The notes under the pieces: generated by a model
Seen by the model: only the letters and a program-made list of their open reading frames with translations
Databases searched by the model: none
What the model was told of the DNA's origin: nothing
From: Methylosinus sp. PW1
GTDB taxonomy: Bacteria > Pseudomonadota > Alphaproteobacteria > Rhizobiales > Beijerinckiaceae
Assembly (NCBI RefSeq): GCF_000745215.1
Contig: NZ_JQNK01000002.1
Location: 434,001-498,000 of the forward strand
Direction of reading: 5' to 3'
Length of the DNA stretch: 64,000 bases
Shown: piece by piece, positions 36,961 to 46,600 of the stretch
How the letters are laid out: each line of letters begins with the position of its first letter
Position numbering within the stretch: position 1 is the first letter of the stretch
Program-made: the position numbers and the translations under genes

Positions 36961-37974
36961 ATGATCTCTCGCCTGTTCCGCAATATTCTCATCGCGAGCG
37001 CCGTGCTGCTCGCCGCGGGCGCCGAGGCCTCGACGCTCGAGCAGGCGCAAAAGCGCGGCTTTCTGATCTGCGGCGCGAGCAATGGCCTGCCGGGCTTCGC
37101 GCATCAGGACGAGGCCGGCCGCTGGAGCGGCTTCGACGTCGATTTCTGCCGCGCGCTCGCCGCCGCCATTTTCGACGATCCCGAAAAAATGCGCTTCGTG
37201 ACGCTCTCCGCCAAGGATCGCGTGAAGGCGCTGCAATCGGGCGTCGTCGATCTGCTGGCGCGCGGCGCCGCTTTCACCTTGTCGCGCGACGCCGGGCAGG
37301 GGCTCTCCTATACGGCGATCAGCTTTTTCGACGGGCAGGGCTTTCTCGCGCGCAAAAAATCCATCGTCGCGCTGCGCGATCTCGGCGGCCTCTCCGTCTG
37401 CGTGCAGCAGGGCACGCCCTTCGAGCTCGATCTCGTCGATTTCCATCGCGAGGGCATGAAGCCGATCGAGCCCAAGCTGTTCCCGACATTCGAGGAGGCG
37501 GCCAAGGCCTATTCCGACGCCAAATGCGAGGCGCTGACCGCCGATCTCTCGACGCTCGCCGCCAAGCGGCAGGAGATGGCCGCGCCGGCCGATCACGCGA
37601 TTTTGCCCGAGCTCATCGACAAGGAGCCGCTCGGCCCGATCGTGCGGCAGAGCGACGACCAATGGTTCGACATCGTGCGCTGGACGCATTTCGCCATGGT
37701 CGACGCGGAGGAGCTGGGCGTGACCTCCGCCAATGCGGACGAGCAGCTGAAATCGGCCGATCCGCGCGTGCGGCGCCTGCTCGGCGTCGACGGCGGCGGT
37801 GTGGACGGGTTGGGGCTCGAGGCCGATTGGGCCTATCGCATCGTCAAGCATGTCGGCAATTACGGAGAGGCCTTCGAGCGCAATCTCGGCGCCGGCTCGC
37901 CCATCGGCCTCGAGCGAAGGCTCAACGCGCTATGGACGAAGGGCGGCCTGATGTATGCGCCGCCGGTGCGGTAG
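36961..37974 (+). CDS. AapJ/BztA-type amino-acid ABC transporter binding protein
   Basis: A 337-aa periplasmic solute-binding protein. Signal peptide MISRLFRNILIASAVLLAAGAEAS, then the family-3 binding fold: RGFLICGASNGLPGFAHQDEAGRWSGFDVDFCRALAAAIF, RVKALQSGVVDLLARGAAFTLSRD, GLSVCVQQGTPFELDL and ILPELIDKEPLGPIVRQSDDQWFDIVRW, closest in pattern to the general L-amino-acid receptor AapJ/BztA. No permease or ATPase genes (aapQMP) follow, so it is an orphan or uses components elsewhere. Confidence 0.9.
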   Translation: MISRLFRNILIASAVLLAAGAEASTLEQAQKRGFLICGASNGLPGFAHQDEAGRWSGFDVDFCRALAAAIFDDPEKMRFVTLSAKDRVKALQSGVVDLLARGAAFTLSRDAGQGLSYTAISFFDGQGFLARKKSIVALRDLGGLSVCVQQGTPFELDLVDFHREGMKPIEPKLFPTFEEAAKAYSDAKCEALTADLSTLAAKRQEMAAPADHAILPELIDKEPLGPIVRQSDDQWFDIVRWTHFAMVDAEELGVTSANADEQLKSADPRVRRLLGVDGGGVDGLGLEADWAYRIVKHVGNYGEAFERNLGAGSPIGLERRLNALWTKGGLMYAPPVR

Positions 37975-37981
37975 CGCGGAT

Positions 37982-38932
37982 ATGGACCCTGGCTTTTTCG
38001 ATCCTCGCGCCAGCGCGGCGGCGCAATGGGCGCCATTGGCGCGCTTCGCCATCGCCGAGGCGCGTCTCGCGCGCTGGGCCTCGCAGCGGCCATTGCGCCG
38101 CCTCATCTACGAGTTTCTACGCTTCGGCGTGAAGCAGGCGTGGTCGTGCCTGTTCGGTTTTCTGATGGTCGGGCTGCTGATCGCGACGCATTTCGTCTAT
38201 CCGCGCGAATTTGTCATCGCGCGTTATGATTTTCTCTTCCTCGCCGCGCTCGCCATTCAGGCGCTGCTGCTCGCGACGCGTTTCGAGACCCTGCAGGAAG
38301 CCAAGGTGATCCTGCTGTTTCATCTCGTCGGAACGGCGATGGAGGTCTTCAAGACCGCGGTCGGCTCCTGGATCTACCCCGATCCGGCCTTTTTCCGCAT
38401 CGGCGGCGTTCCGCTCTTCACCGGCTTCATGTATGCGGCGATCGGCAGCTATATGATGCGCGCCTGGGTGGTGTTCGATTTTCGCTTCATCCGCCATCCG
38501 CCGATATGGATGGTCGCGGCGCTCGCCGCGGCGATCTACGCCAATTTCTTCCTGCACCATTACCTGTGGGATTTGCGGATCGCGCTGTTCGCGGCGACGG
38601 CGGCGCTGTTCGCGCGCACATGGATCTTCTACCGCGTGCATCACTCATGGCGGTCGATGCCGTTGCTGCTGGCGGCGCTGCTCGCCGCGAGCTTCATCTT
38701 TCTCGCCGAGAATATCGGAACCTTCACGCGCACTTGGCTCTATCCGAGCCAGCTCGCGGTCTGGTCGCCCGTCGGCGCGGCCAAGCTCGGCTCATGGTTC
38801 CTGCTGCAGATCGTGAGCTATGCGCTGGTCGTCGCCGTCAAGCGGCCGCGCGCGCCGGACGCCGAGCCGCTGGAGCTTTCACGCGAGCGTCATCGCCGCC
38901 GTTTGGCGGATTATTCCGCGCCCGTGAGCTGA
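37982..38932 (+). CDS. DUF817 family integral membrane protein
   Basis: A 316-aa protein with about eight membrane segments (for example FGFLMVGLLIATHFVY, FLFLAALAIQALLLATRF, PLLLAALLAASFIFLAENIGTF). The DUF817 pattern includes EAKVILLFHLVGTAMEVFKTAVGSWIYP and LFTGFMYAAIGSYMMRAW. Function unknown. I chose the ATG at 37982, eight bases after the binding-protein stop; the two may be cotranscribed. Its 3' end overlaps the convergent DUF2478 gene by 22 bp. Confidence 0.88.
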   Translation: MDPGFFDPRASAAAQWAPLARFAIAEARLARWASQRPLRRLIYEFLRFGVKQAWSCLFGFLMVGLLIATHFVYPREFVIARYDFLFLAALAIQALLLATRFETLQEAKVILLFHLVGTAMEVFKTAVGSWIYPDPAFFRIGGVPLFTGFMYAAIGSYMMRAWVVFDFRFIRHPPIWMVAALAAAIYANFFLHHYLWDLRIALFAATAALFARTWIFYRVHHSWRSMPLLLAALLAASFIFLAENIGTFTRTWLYPSQLAVWSPVGAAKLGSWFLLQIVSYALVVAVKRPRAPDAEPLELSRERHRRRLADYSAPVS

Positions 38933-39462
38933 GCCTTTTGCGCGCGCTCCCACCAGGCGAGGAGCGCATCGAGATCATGCGCGAGGAATTCCGCCAGCGG
39001 GCCGGCGAATTGGCGCCATTCCTCGACATAATGCGGCGACACCGCTGTCACCACCGGAACCTTCGCCAGCATGGAAGCGCGGAAAGCGTCGGCGAGGCCG
39101 CCGCGCGAGGCCTCCTGCTTGCTGAACTTGCTGATGACGACGAGATCGACGCCCTCGGCGACGCGCCGCTCTATCGAGGCGCAGGCGAGCGCCAATTCGC
39201 TCGAGTCGAGATTGCAGGCGACAGAGCCCGCCCCCAGATCCTGCGAGATCGCATAGAGCGCGCCATCGGCGACGTCGCGCAGCACGATGCGGCTGCGGCC
39301 CGTCGCCTCGTCGAGAACGCGCGCCTGAGTGACCCCGGCGACGCGCGCTCCGCTCTCGGAGAGTCGCCGCGCGAAATCGGCGATCAGCGTCTGCGCCTGA
39401 ACGCTCGGCTCGCCGGGAAGGGCGGCGATGGGCGTTGCGGGCAAGGAAGCGTAAAGGGTCAT
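38911..39462 (-). CDS. DUF2478 family protein (possible NTPase)
   Basis: A 183-aa soluble protein. DUF2478 proteins resemble the nucleoside triphosphatase THEP1 group and often lie near nitrogenase or molybdenum-transport genes; none is visible here. Recognised by FARRLSESGARVAGVTQARV, GSVACNLDSSELALACASIERRVAEGVDLVVISKFSKQEASRGGL, and VPVVTAVSPHYVEEWRQFAG. A classical N-terminal P-loop is not evident. It is convergent and overlapping with DUF817, and divergent from the VWA gene. Confidence 0.82.
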   Translation of the reverse strand: MTLYASLPATPIAALPGEPSVQAQTLIADFARRLSESGARVAGVTQARVLDEATGRSRIVLRDVADGALYAISQDLGAGSVACNLDSSELALACASIERRVAEGVDLVVISKFSKQEASRGGLADAFRASMLAKVPVVTAVSPHYVEEWRQFAGPLAEFLAHDLDALLAWWERAQKAQLTGAE

Positions 39463-39639
39463 TTCGGCTTTCCGGTAAGGGCCTCGCGTCGCGATTTCTG
39501 TCGAAAGACGCGGCGGGTTCGCCTATCCTCGGACGTTCGGCGGAGCGGGCCGGCCTTGCTCGGCGAGGCTCGCGCCTCTTGTCATTCCGGGGCGGCGACC
39601 GATCTGATATAAACGGTCAGGGACGCGACGTGAACAGCC

Positions 39640-40344
39640 GTGAGCGATGAACGAGGCAATGCGCCGCTTTCTCCCTCTGCGCGGGCGCAGGCGGTGGAGG
39701 CGTTCATTCGGGAGGCGCGGCGCGTCGGCGCAGCGGCCGAGCGAGGCCGGCTGATCTTCGCGCTCGACGCCACAATGAGCCGCCAGCCGACATGGGATCT
39801 CGCGCAATCGCTGCAGGGCCGCATGTTCGAGGAGACGGCGGCGCTCGGCGGGCTCGACGTCCAGCTCGTGTTCTTTCGCGGCTTCGGCGAATGCCGCGCG
39901 TCTGGATTCGTCGGCGGCGGGCAGGGGCTCGCGGCGCTGATGGCGAAAATCTCCTGTCGCGGCGGCCGCACGCAGATCGGCAAAGTGCTGCGCCATGCGC
40001 TCGAGGAGACGGGCGCGCGCCGCATCGGCGCTCTCGTCTTCGTTGGCGACGCGATGGAGGAAAACGCCGACCAACTCTGCGAGCTCGCCGGCCGGCTCGG
40101 CCTTCTCGGCGTGAAAGCCTTCATGTTTCATGAAGGCGCCGACGCGCAGGCGGGCGCCGCCTTTCGCGAGATCGCGCGGCTGACCGGCGGGGCCTACGCC
40201 GCTTTCGACGCCTCGGCGCCGCGTCGTCTCGCGGAGCTTCTGTCCGCGGCTGCGGCTTATGCGGCGGGCGGGCTGGCCGAGCTCGAACGGCGCGCTACAA
40301 AAGGCGAGGACGCCGCGCGTCTTCTTTTGTCACAAATGGGGTGA
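39640..40344 (+). CDS. VWA-like domain protein paired with DnaJ-like gene
   Basis: A 234-aa soluble protein starting with GTG. LIFALDATMSRQPTWDLAQSLQ has a MIDAS-like DxTxS-type motif, followed by QLVFFRGFGECRASGFV, and ALVFVGDAMEENADQL, a VWA-like Rossmann fold. It precedes the DnaJ-domain gene by 12 bp, an arrangement conserved in Hyphomicrobiales. It may recruit or regulate a chaperone; function unproven. Confidence 0.82.
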   Translation: MSDERGNAPLSPSARAQAVEAFIREARRVGAAAERGRLIFALDATMSRQPTWDLAQSLQGRMFEETAALGGLDVQLVFFRGFGECRASGFVGGGQGLAALMAKISCRGGRTQIGKVLRHALEETGARRIGALVFVGDAMEENADQLCELAGRLGLLGVKAFMFHEGADAQAGAAFREIARLTGGAYAAFDASAPRRLAELLSAAAAYAAGGLAELERRATKGEDAARLLLSQMG

Positions 40345-40356
40345 GGAGCCCGCTTC

Positions 40357-41082
40357 ATGCCGGTTCTGATCGGATTTCTCGCATTGCTGCTCGCGCTCTA
40401 CGGATTGCGCATGTTCACGCGCGCTTCGCCGGCGGCCATGGCCCGCGTCATTCGCAAGGGGGGCGGGGCGGCGACGATCGCGCTCGGCCTGTTCTTCATC
40501 TTGCGCGGTCGCATCGACATCGGCCTGCTGCTGGCCTCGGCCGGCATGTGGCTCTACGGCGCCTTCTCGCGCGGGGTGAAGCGCTTCGGCCACGGCGCTG
40601 CGGGGGCGGGCGTCTCGCGCGTGCGATCGGCCATGATCGAGATGGAGCTCGACCATGCGAGCGGCGCCATTCGCGGCACGATCCTCGCCGGCAAGGACGA
40701 AGGCAAAAGGCTCGACGCGCTGACGCGGCCGGCGGTGATGGAGCTCTACCGCCATTGCCGCAGCGTCGATCCAGAAGGCGCCCGTCTTCTAGAGGTGTAT
40801 CTCGACCGCCGGTTTGCCGGCTGGCGTCAGACAGGAGACGGTGGACGCAACGCGGGGGGCGCGGATGCGGGCGGCGTCGGACCAGGCCGCCGCGGCGGCA
40901 CGATTTCGGAAGATGAGGCCTATGAAATTCTGGGCCTCAAAAAGGGAGCGGCGCGCGAGGACATCGCGCGGGCGCATCGCGATCTGATGAAGAAGCTTCA
41001 TCCGGACCATGGCGGGACGACCGATCTCGCGGCTCGGGTGAACGAAGCCAAAGATGTCCTCATGCGTCGTCATCATCATTGA
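40357..41082 (+). CDS. Membrane-anchored DnaJ-domain protein
   Basis: A 241-aa protein with two N-terminal membrane helices (LIGFLALLLALYGLRMF; AATIALGLFFILRGRIDIGLLLASAGMWLYG), a middle domain, a Gly-rich linker (~165-185) and a C-terminal J domain (DEAYEILGLKKGAAREDIARAHRDLMKKLHPDHGG) with the HPD tripeptide that stimulates Hsp70 ATPase. This TIM14/DjlA-like layout tethers DnaK to the inner membrane. Probably cotranscribed with the upstream VWA gene. Confidence 0.9.
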   Translation: MPVLIGFLALLLALYGLRMFTRASPAAMARVIRKGGGAATIALGLFFILRGRIDIGLLLASAGMWLYGAFSRGVKRFGHGAAGAGVSRVRSAMIEMELDHASGAIRGTILAGKDEGKRLDALTRPAVMELYRHCRSVDPEGARLLEVYLDRRFAGWRQTGDGGRNAGGADAGGVGPGRRGGTISEDEAYEILGLKKGAAREDIARAHRDLMKKLHPDHGGTTDLAARVNEAKDVLMRRHHH

Positions 41083-41137
41083 AGCTCGGCCTTGTTTGCT
41101 CAATGCTCGTCGCTTTTTGGAAAAATAGGTCCGTCGA

Positions 41138-42814
41138 TCAATTCTTCGTCGCAAAACAGGAGAAGCCCGAGCGCTTCAGCGCGCGACAGGCGGTCTCCGC
41201 GCTCTTCTCCTCGAGCCCGGCGAAACGGGCGCGGTAGAGCGTCTCTCTTCCCTTCTGCACCTTCTCGGTGAAAGCCTTGGCGGTGGCCGGCACGCCTTTG
41301 GCGCGGGCGCGCGAGAGCAGCTGCTGCGCCTTTTCGGCGTCGTCGGTGGCGCCGATCTGAATCATCCAGCCCGAGTGGATTGGACGGGCCTGATCGGCTT
41401 TGGACAATTCGGCGCGATCGCTGCGGGCGACCAGCGTGCGATCGGCGTCGGACATGCGCGCCGGCAGCGCGGTCGGCGTCGTCGCCGAGGCGATCTTCGT
41501 CCCATGACCGGCCTTGGCGGCGGTCGATCCATCGGCGGTCGCATGAACGCCGTCGCGCCGAGACGGCTCGGGCTGATGGCGAGCGCCACGCTCTTGCGCC
41601 GGCTCCGCAGCCTTTTGGCCGCCAGCGACGAAGGCCGGACGAATCTTGTCGCCGCGCACGGGCGTCGGGACGGCGAGAAGCGGCGGCGCCGACGCGAGGG
41701 CCATCGCTGGCGCGACGCGCGGGGCGGGAGCGGTGGCGGCGGCCGCGACGATAGGCGCCTCGTCCTTCTCCTCCTCGACGGGCTCGGCTCGAGCGATCGG
41801 CGCCGGAGCGGGCTCGCCCTCGGTGATGGCGCGCGCCGTGCGGACGGGGGCGCCGTCGTCGATATGTTCGGAGATGAGGCCAGCCATCACGCGGTCGCGG
41901 GCCGCGGCGGTGCGTCCGCCCATGACGACGGCGACGATATGATGTCCGTCGCGCCGCACCGAGGTCAGCAGATTGAAGCCGGAGGCGTGGGTATAACCGG
42001 TCTTGATGCCGTCGACGCCGCGAATCTGCCCGAGCAGATGATTGTGATTGCGATGCGACTGGCCGCGCCAGACGAAGGCGTGGGTGGAGAAATAGTGAAA
42101 ATAGCGCGGGAAGCGATCCTGGATCGCGCGGCCGAGCACGGAGAGATCATGCGCCGTTGTGATCTGCTCGTCATTGGGCAGGCCGGAGGCGTTGGCGTAA
42201 TGCGTGCGGCCCATGCCGAGCTGATGCGCCTTACGCGTCATCATCTCGGCGAAGCTCTCCTCGTCGCCGGCGATATTCTCGGCGATGGCCGCGGCGATGT
42301 CGTTCGCCGATTTGGTGACGACGGCCTTGATGGCGCTCTCGACGTCGATCGTCTGGCCGGGGGCGAGGCCGAGCTTGGTCGGCGCCTGCGACGCCGCATG
42401 GGCGGAGATGACCAGCGGCGAGTCGAGCCGCAGCCGTCCCTTTTCGAGCTGCTCGAAAAGAAGATAGAGCGTCATCACCTTGGTGATGGAGGCGGGATGG
42501 CGCAGCTCGTGCTCATTGCGCGCATAGAGCGTGCGCCCGCTATTGGCGTCGACCACGATCGCCGCGAAGGCGGGACCGCCGCCGGCCTCCGAATGGCCGC
42601 GCCGCGCCGCATGGGCGAGATGCGCGCCGCCGCGGCGATGGTGCGCTGCGTGATGGATGAAGGAATGACGCGCGTGAGAGGCGCGGGCGGAATGATGATG
42701 GTGACGTCTGGCCTCGGCCGGAAAAGCGAAGAGCGCCGATAAAGCGGCGAGAGCCGCCAGAGCCGCCACCCACTTCCAACGCTCGAGCCTGCCGGCGACG
42801 CCACGCTTCGTCAT
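41138..42814 (-). CDS. D-alanyl-D-alanine carboxypeptidase with SPOR domain
   Basis: A 558-aa penicillin-binding protein of the DacA/DacF group that trims pentapeptide side chains. Active-site motifs: SITK (S109, K112), SAN (169-171) and KTG (271-273). Signal sequence WKWVAALAALAALSALFAFPAEA. Between signal and enzyme is a His-rich stretch (residues ~38-75, with HHHH and HHAAHH), unusual for the family. A long Pro/Ala-rich linker leads to a C-terminal SPOR domain (~485-558, ending CRALKRSGFSCFATKN) that binds denuded glycan at the division septum. Confidence 0.92.
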   Translation of the reverse strand: MTKRGVAGRLERWKWVAALAALAALSALFAFPAEARRHHHHSARASHARHSFIHHAAHHRRGGAHLAHAARRGHSEAGGGPAFAAIVVDANSGRTLYARNEHELRHPASITKVMTLYLLFEQLEKGRLRLDSPLVISAHAASQAPTKLGLAPGQTIDVESAIKAVVTKSANDIAAAIAENIAGDEESFAEMMTRKAHQLGMGRTHYANASGLPNDEQITTAHDLSVLGRAIQDRFPRYFHYFSTHAFVWRGQSHRNHNHLLGQIRGVDGIKTGYTHASGFNLLTSVRRDGHHIVAVVMGGRTAAARDRVMAGLISEHIDDGAPVRTARAITEGEPAPAPIARAEPVEEEKDEAPIVAAAATAPAPRVAPAMALASAPPLLAVPTPVRGDKIRPAFVAGGQKAAEPAQERGARHQPEPSRRDGVHATADGSTAAKAGHGTKIASATTPTALPARMSDADRTLVARSDRAELSKADQARPIHSGWMIQIGATDDAEKAQQLLSRARAKGVPATAKAFTEKVQKGRETLYRARFAGLEEKSAETACRALKRSGFSCFATKN

Positions 42815-42919
42815 CTATCCTGATCCCGTTCACTTGCCCCATCATGCGCTCGCGGCGGCGGCCCGGTCAGCGTGGGCGTTGCCGAAAAGTCACATGATTA
42901 CAATCTTACCGATGCGAGG

Positions 42920-42934
42920 TTACCCCCTGGTTAA
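42920..42934. promoter_or_regulatory. Near-perfect CtrA-like box (TTAC-N7-TTAA)
   Basis: TTAC at 42920-42923, seven bases, TTAA at 42931-42934: one mismatch to the CtrA consensus. It lies 106 bp upstream of the carboxypeptidase start in the gap shared with phasin. Weaker than the boxes at 12644 and 28257. Confidence 0.35.
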
Positions 42935-42979
42935 GGCGAAAGGAGACCGGGATTGTGGTTTTGCATCGCAACATTGTCA

Positions 42980-43007
42980 TTGACTTTGATTGTGCAATGC
43001 ATATAAG
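42980..43007 (+). promoter_or_regulatory. Sigma-70-type promoter of the phasin gene
   Basis: -35 TTGACT (42980-42985), 16-bp spacer, -10 TATAAG (43002-43007): the best consensus promoter in the window. Predicted start near 43014, giving a leader of 43 or 70 nt depending on which ATG is used. Confidence 0.7.
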
Positions 43008-43056
43008 CTTATCCTGTCAACTGAGCGCATGGAGTCCGCCACGGGGCGAAGGCCGA

Positions 43057-43425
43057 ATGGCGCTCGATACGAGGACGAAACCGATGGTTGCCACTTTCGA
43101 AAGCGTTCAGCAGCTGGGCAAGGAGCAATTCGAAGCGGCGTCCGCGGCCGCGGCGGCCCTCACCAAGGGCTGGCAGACCATTGCGGCGGAGACGACCGAC
43201 TATTCGAAGAAGTCCTTCGAGAAGAGCCGCCTCCTCGCGGAAAAGCTGATTGGCGTCAAGAAGATCGACGAAGCCCTCCAGTTGCAGTCGGATTACGCCA
43301 AGGGCGCGTACGAAGATTTCATCGCCGAGGCGACCAAGCTCGGCGAGCTCTATTCCAGCCTCGCGAAGGAAGCGTTCAAGCCGGTGGAAGCGGCGGCGAC
43401 GAAAGTCTACTCCGCGGGCGAGTGA
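43057..43425 (+). CDS. phaP: Phasin (polyhydroxyalkanoate granule-associated protein)
   Basis: A 122-aa (or 113-aa) helical amphipathic protein with the Phasin_2 pattern FESVQQLGKEQFEAASAAAAALTKGWQTIAAETTDYSKKSFEKS and a second half LQLQSDYAKGAYEDFIAEATKLGELYSSLAKEAFKPVE. Phasins coat PHB granules in the cytosol. Two starts are possible: ATG 43057 (GAAGG upstream) and ATG 43084 (GAGGA upstream, MVATFESVQ, nearer the usual family start). A strong promoter precedes and a strong terminator follows, suggesting high expression. Confidence 0.9.
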   Translation: MALDTRTKPMVATFESVQQLGKEQFEAASAAAAALTKGWQTIAAETTDYSKKSFEKSRLLAEKLIGVKKIDEALQLQSDYAKGAYEDFIAEATKLGELYSSLAKEAFKPVEAAATKVYSAGE

Positions 43426-43461
43426 TCGCCGGCCCGACGCGTCCTCGACACGAAATCTCGG

Positions 43462-43499
43462 AAAAGCCGGGCGGGATCTCCGCCTGGCTTTTCATTTAT
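43462..43499 (+). terminator. Rho-independent terminator of phasin
   Basis: A 13-bp stem with one G-T pair, AAAAGCCGGGCGG (43462-43474) / CCGCCTGGCTTTT (43480-43492), 5-nt loop, then CATTTAT. Confidence 0.85.
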
Positions 43500-43635
43500 C
43501 GGCTCTGCGGCGCCGCAGTAGAATCACGAAGATTGTGCGTAAAATCCGAGGGCCGTGTCGCGCGCGTTGCGAATCCCGGCGCTGCGGCGCGATATGATCG
43601 CCGGGACGCGAGAGGCGTCGCAGGAGGCGGTCGAA

Positions 43636-46600
43636 ATGAGCGCGATCGACGCGGTCGGCTTCGTTCATCTACATGTTCACACCGCTTTCTCGCTGCGCGA
43701 GGGCGCGCTGACCCTGTCGCGCGTCATCGATCTGGCCCAGAAGGACCAGATGCCGGCGCTGGCCGTCACCGACACCGATAATCTCTTCGGCGCGCTGGAG
43801 TTTTCGGAAAAGGCCGCCAAAGCCGGCGTGCAGCCGATCCCCGGCGTGCAGCTCAATGTCGATTTCGGCGACGGCGCGCAGAGTGCGGCGGGCGGCGCCG
43901 ACGGGCGCGGCCATATCGTGCTGATCGCGCAGTCGGAGCGGGGCTATTCCAATCTGATGCGGCTCGCCTCGCGCGCCTATCTCGAGCCGGCGCAGGGCGA
44001 GGCCTCCCATGTCTCGTTGGCGAGCCTCGCTGCGAGCAGCGAGGGACTGATCGCCCTCACCGGCGGCTCGGAGGGCGGGCTCGACACGCTCTACGCCAAG
44101 GGCAGGGCGGAGCAGGCGCTGGCTCGTCTCGAGGCGCTGCTGCCGCTCTTCGACGGAAGGCTCTATGTCGAGATCCAGCGCCACGGTCTCGATCAGCAGC
44201 GGCGCGTCGAGCCGCAATTGCTCGATCTCGCCTATCGGCGCAGCCTGCCTCTGGTCGCCACCAATGAGCCTTTTTTCGCGACGGCGACGGATTTCGAGGC
44301 GCATGACGCGCTGCTCTGCATCGCCGAGGGCACAGTGACCAGCGTCGCCGAGCGCCGGCGGCTCTCGCCGCAGCACTATTTCAAGACGCGCAAGGAGATG
44401 CTCACGCTCTTCGCCGACCTCCGCGAGGCGACGGATTCGACGGTCGAGATCGCGCGCCGTGCGGCCTTCCGCCCGCTGACGCGCAAGCCCATCATGCCGC
44501 GCTTCATGCTGGACGGAGAAGGGGGCGGGGAATCCCTCGAGGATATAGAGGCGCGCGAATTGCGCCGACAGGCGAAGGAAGGCCTCGAGGCGCGCCTCCT
44601 CGCGCAGCCGCCGGCCCCGGGCCAGACGCGAGAGACCTATGACGCGCGGCTCGAATTCGAGCTCGACACGATCGAGAAGATGCGCTTTCCCGGCTACTTC
44701 CTGATTGTCTCTGACTTCATCAAATATGCGAAATCGCAAGGGATTCCGGTGGGGCCGGGGCGCGGCTCGGGCGCCGGCTCGCTGGTCGCCTATGCGCTGA
44801 CCATCACCGATCTCGATCCTCTGCGCTTCGGCCTCTTCTTCGAGCGCTTCCTCAATCCCGAACGCATGTCGATGCCGGATTTCGACATCGACTTCTGCCA
44901 AACGAGGCGCGGCGAGGTCATCGATTATGTCCGCGAGCGCTACGGCGCCGAGAAAGTGGCGCAGATCATCACCTTCGGCTCGTTCCTCGCGCGCGGCGTG
45001 CTGCGCAGCGTCGGCCGCGTGCTGGAAATGCCGCTGGGGCAAGTGGATAAGCTCGCCAAGCTGGTGCCGCAGAACCCCGCCAAGCCGGTGACTTTGGCCG
45101 AGGCGGTCTCCGGTGAGCAGAAATTGCGCGAGGCGATCGACGAGGACGAGAAGGTCGCGCGGCTGTTCAAGGTTGCCGGAGCGCTGGAGGGGCTCTATTC
45201 CAACGCCTCGACCCACGCCGCGGGCGTCGTCATCGGAGACCGGCCGCTCGACGCGCTGGTGCCGCTCTATCGCGATCCCAAATCCGATATGCCGGCCACC
45301 CAGTTCAATATGAAATGGGTGGAGCCGGCCGGGCTCATCAAATTCGACTTCCTCGGCCTCAAGACGCTGACCGTGCTGGCGACAGCCGTCGATCTCGTGC
45401 GCCGGCGCGCGGCGAATTTCGATCTCGCCACTATTCCGCTCGATGATTCCGAGACTTACGAAATGCTCGGGCGCGGCGAGACGGTGGGCGTGTTCCAGCT
45501 GGAAAGCGCCGGCATGCGCAAGGCGCTGGTCGAGATGCACGCCGATCATTTCGAGGACATCATCGCCCTCGTCGCGCTCTACCGGCCGGGTCCTATGGCC
45601 AATATCCCGACCTATTGCGCTGTGAAGCTCGGCGACGAGGAGCCCGATTACATCCACCCCAAGATCGAGCACATCCTGAAGGAGACATTCGGCGTCATCA
45701 TCTACCAGGAGCAGGTGATGCAGATCGCTCAGGTCCTCTCCGGCTATTCGCTGGGCGAGGCCGATCTGCTCCGCCGCGCCATGGGCAAGAAGATCAAGGC
45801 CGAAATGGACGCCCAGCGTGAGCGCTTCGTCACCGGCGCGGTGGAGCGCGGGCTCACGGCGCAAAAGGCCAGCGATATCTTCGACCTGCTGGCGAAATTC
45901 GCCGATTACGGCTTCAACAAGAGCCATGCGGCGGCCTATGCGCTGATCGCCTATCAGACCGCCTGGTTCAAGGCGCATTATCCGGTCGAGTTTTTGGCCG
46001 CCTCCATGACGCTCGACAAGGGCAACACCGACAAGCTGGCCGAATTCCGCAATGAGGCGCGGCGGCTCGGCATTGCGGTCGAGCCGCCCTCCATCCGCCG
46101 TTCGGGCGTCGATTTCGACGTCGCGCCCGGCGCCGATGGCAAGCTCGCCATTCGCTATGCGCTCTCCGCCGTCAAAGGCGTCGGCGAGGGGCAGGCCGAG
46201 GCGATCGTGCGGACGCGCGGCGCCGCGCCTTTCCGCAGCCTCTCGGACTTCGCCCGGCGGATCAATCCGCGTGAGGTCAATAAGAAGGTTCTCGAAAATC
46301 TCGCCTGCTGCGGCGCCTTCGACGAGCTCGACGCCGACCGCGCCCGCGTCGTCGGCGCGATCGAGACGATTCTCGCTTGCGCCAATCGTTGCGCCGAGGA
46401 CCGGCAGGCCGGACAGAATGCGCTGTTCGGCGGCGCGGAGGCGGAGGAGGATCTGGTTCTGCCCAAGAGCCAGCCCTGGACGGCCTCGGAAAAGCTGAAG
46501 CGCGAATTCGACGCCGCCGGCTTCTTCCTCTCCGGCCATCCGCTCGACGCCTATGCGAGCGTGCTCGGCCGGCTTCGGCTGACGCGCTGGGCGGAGTTCA

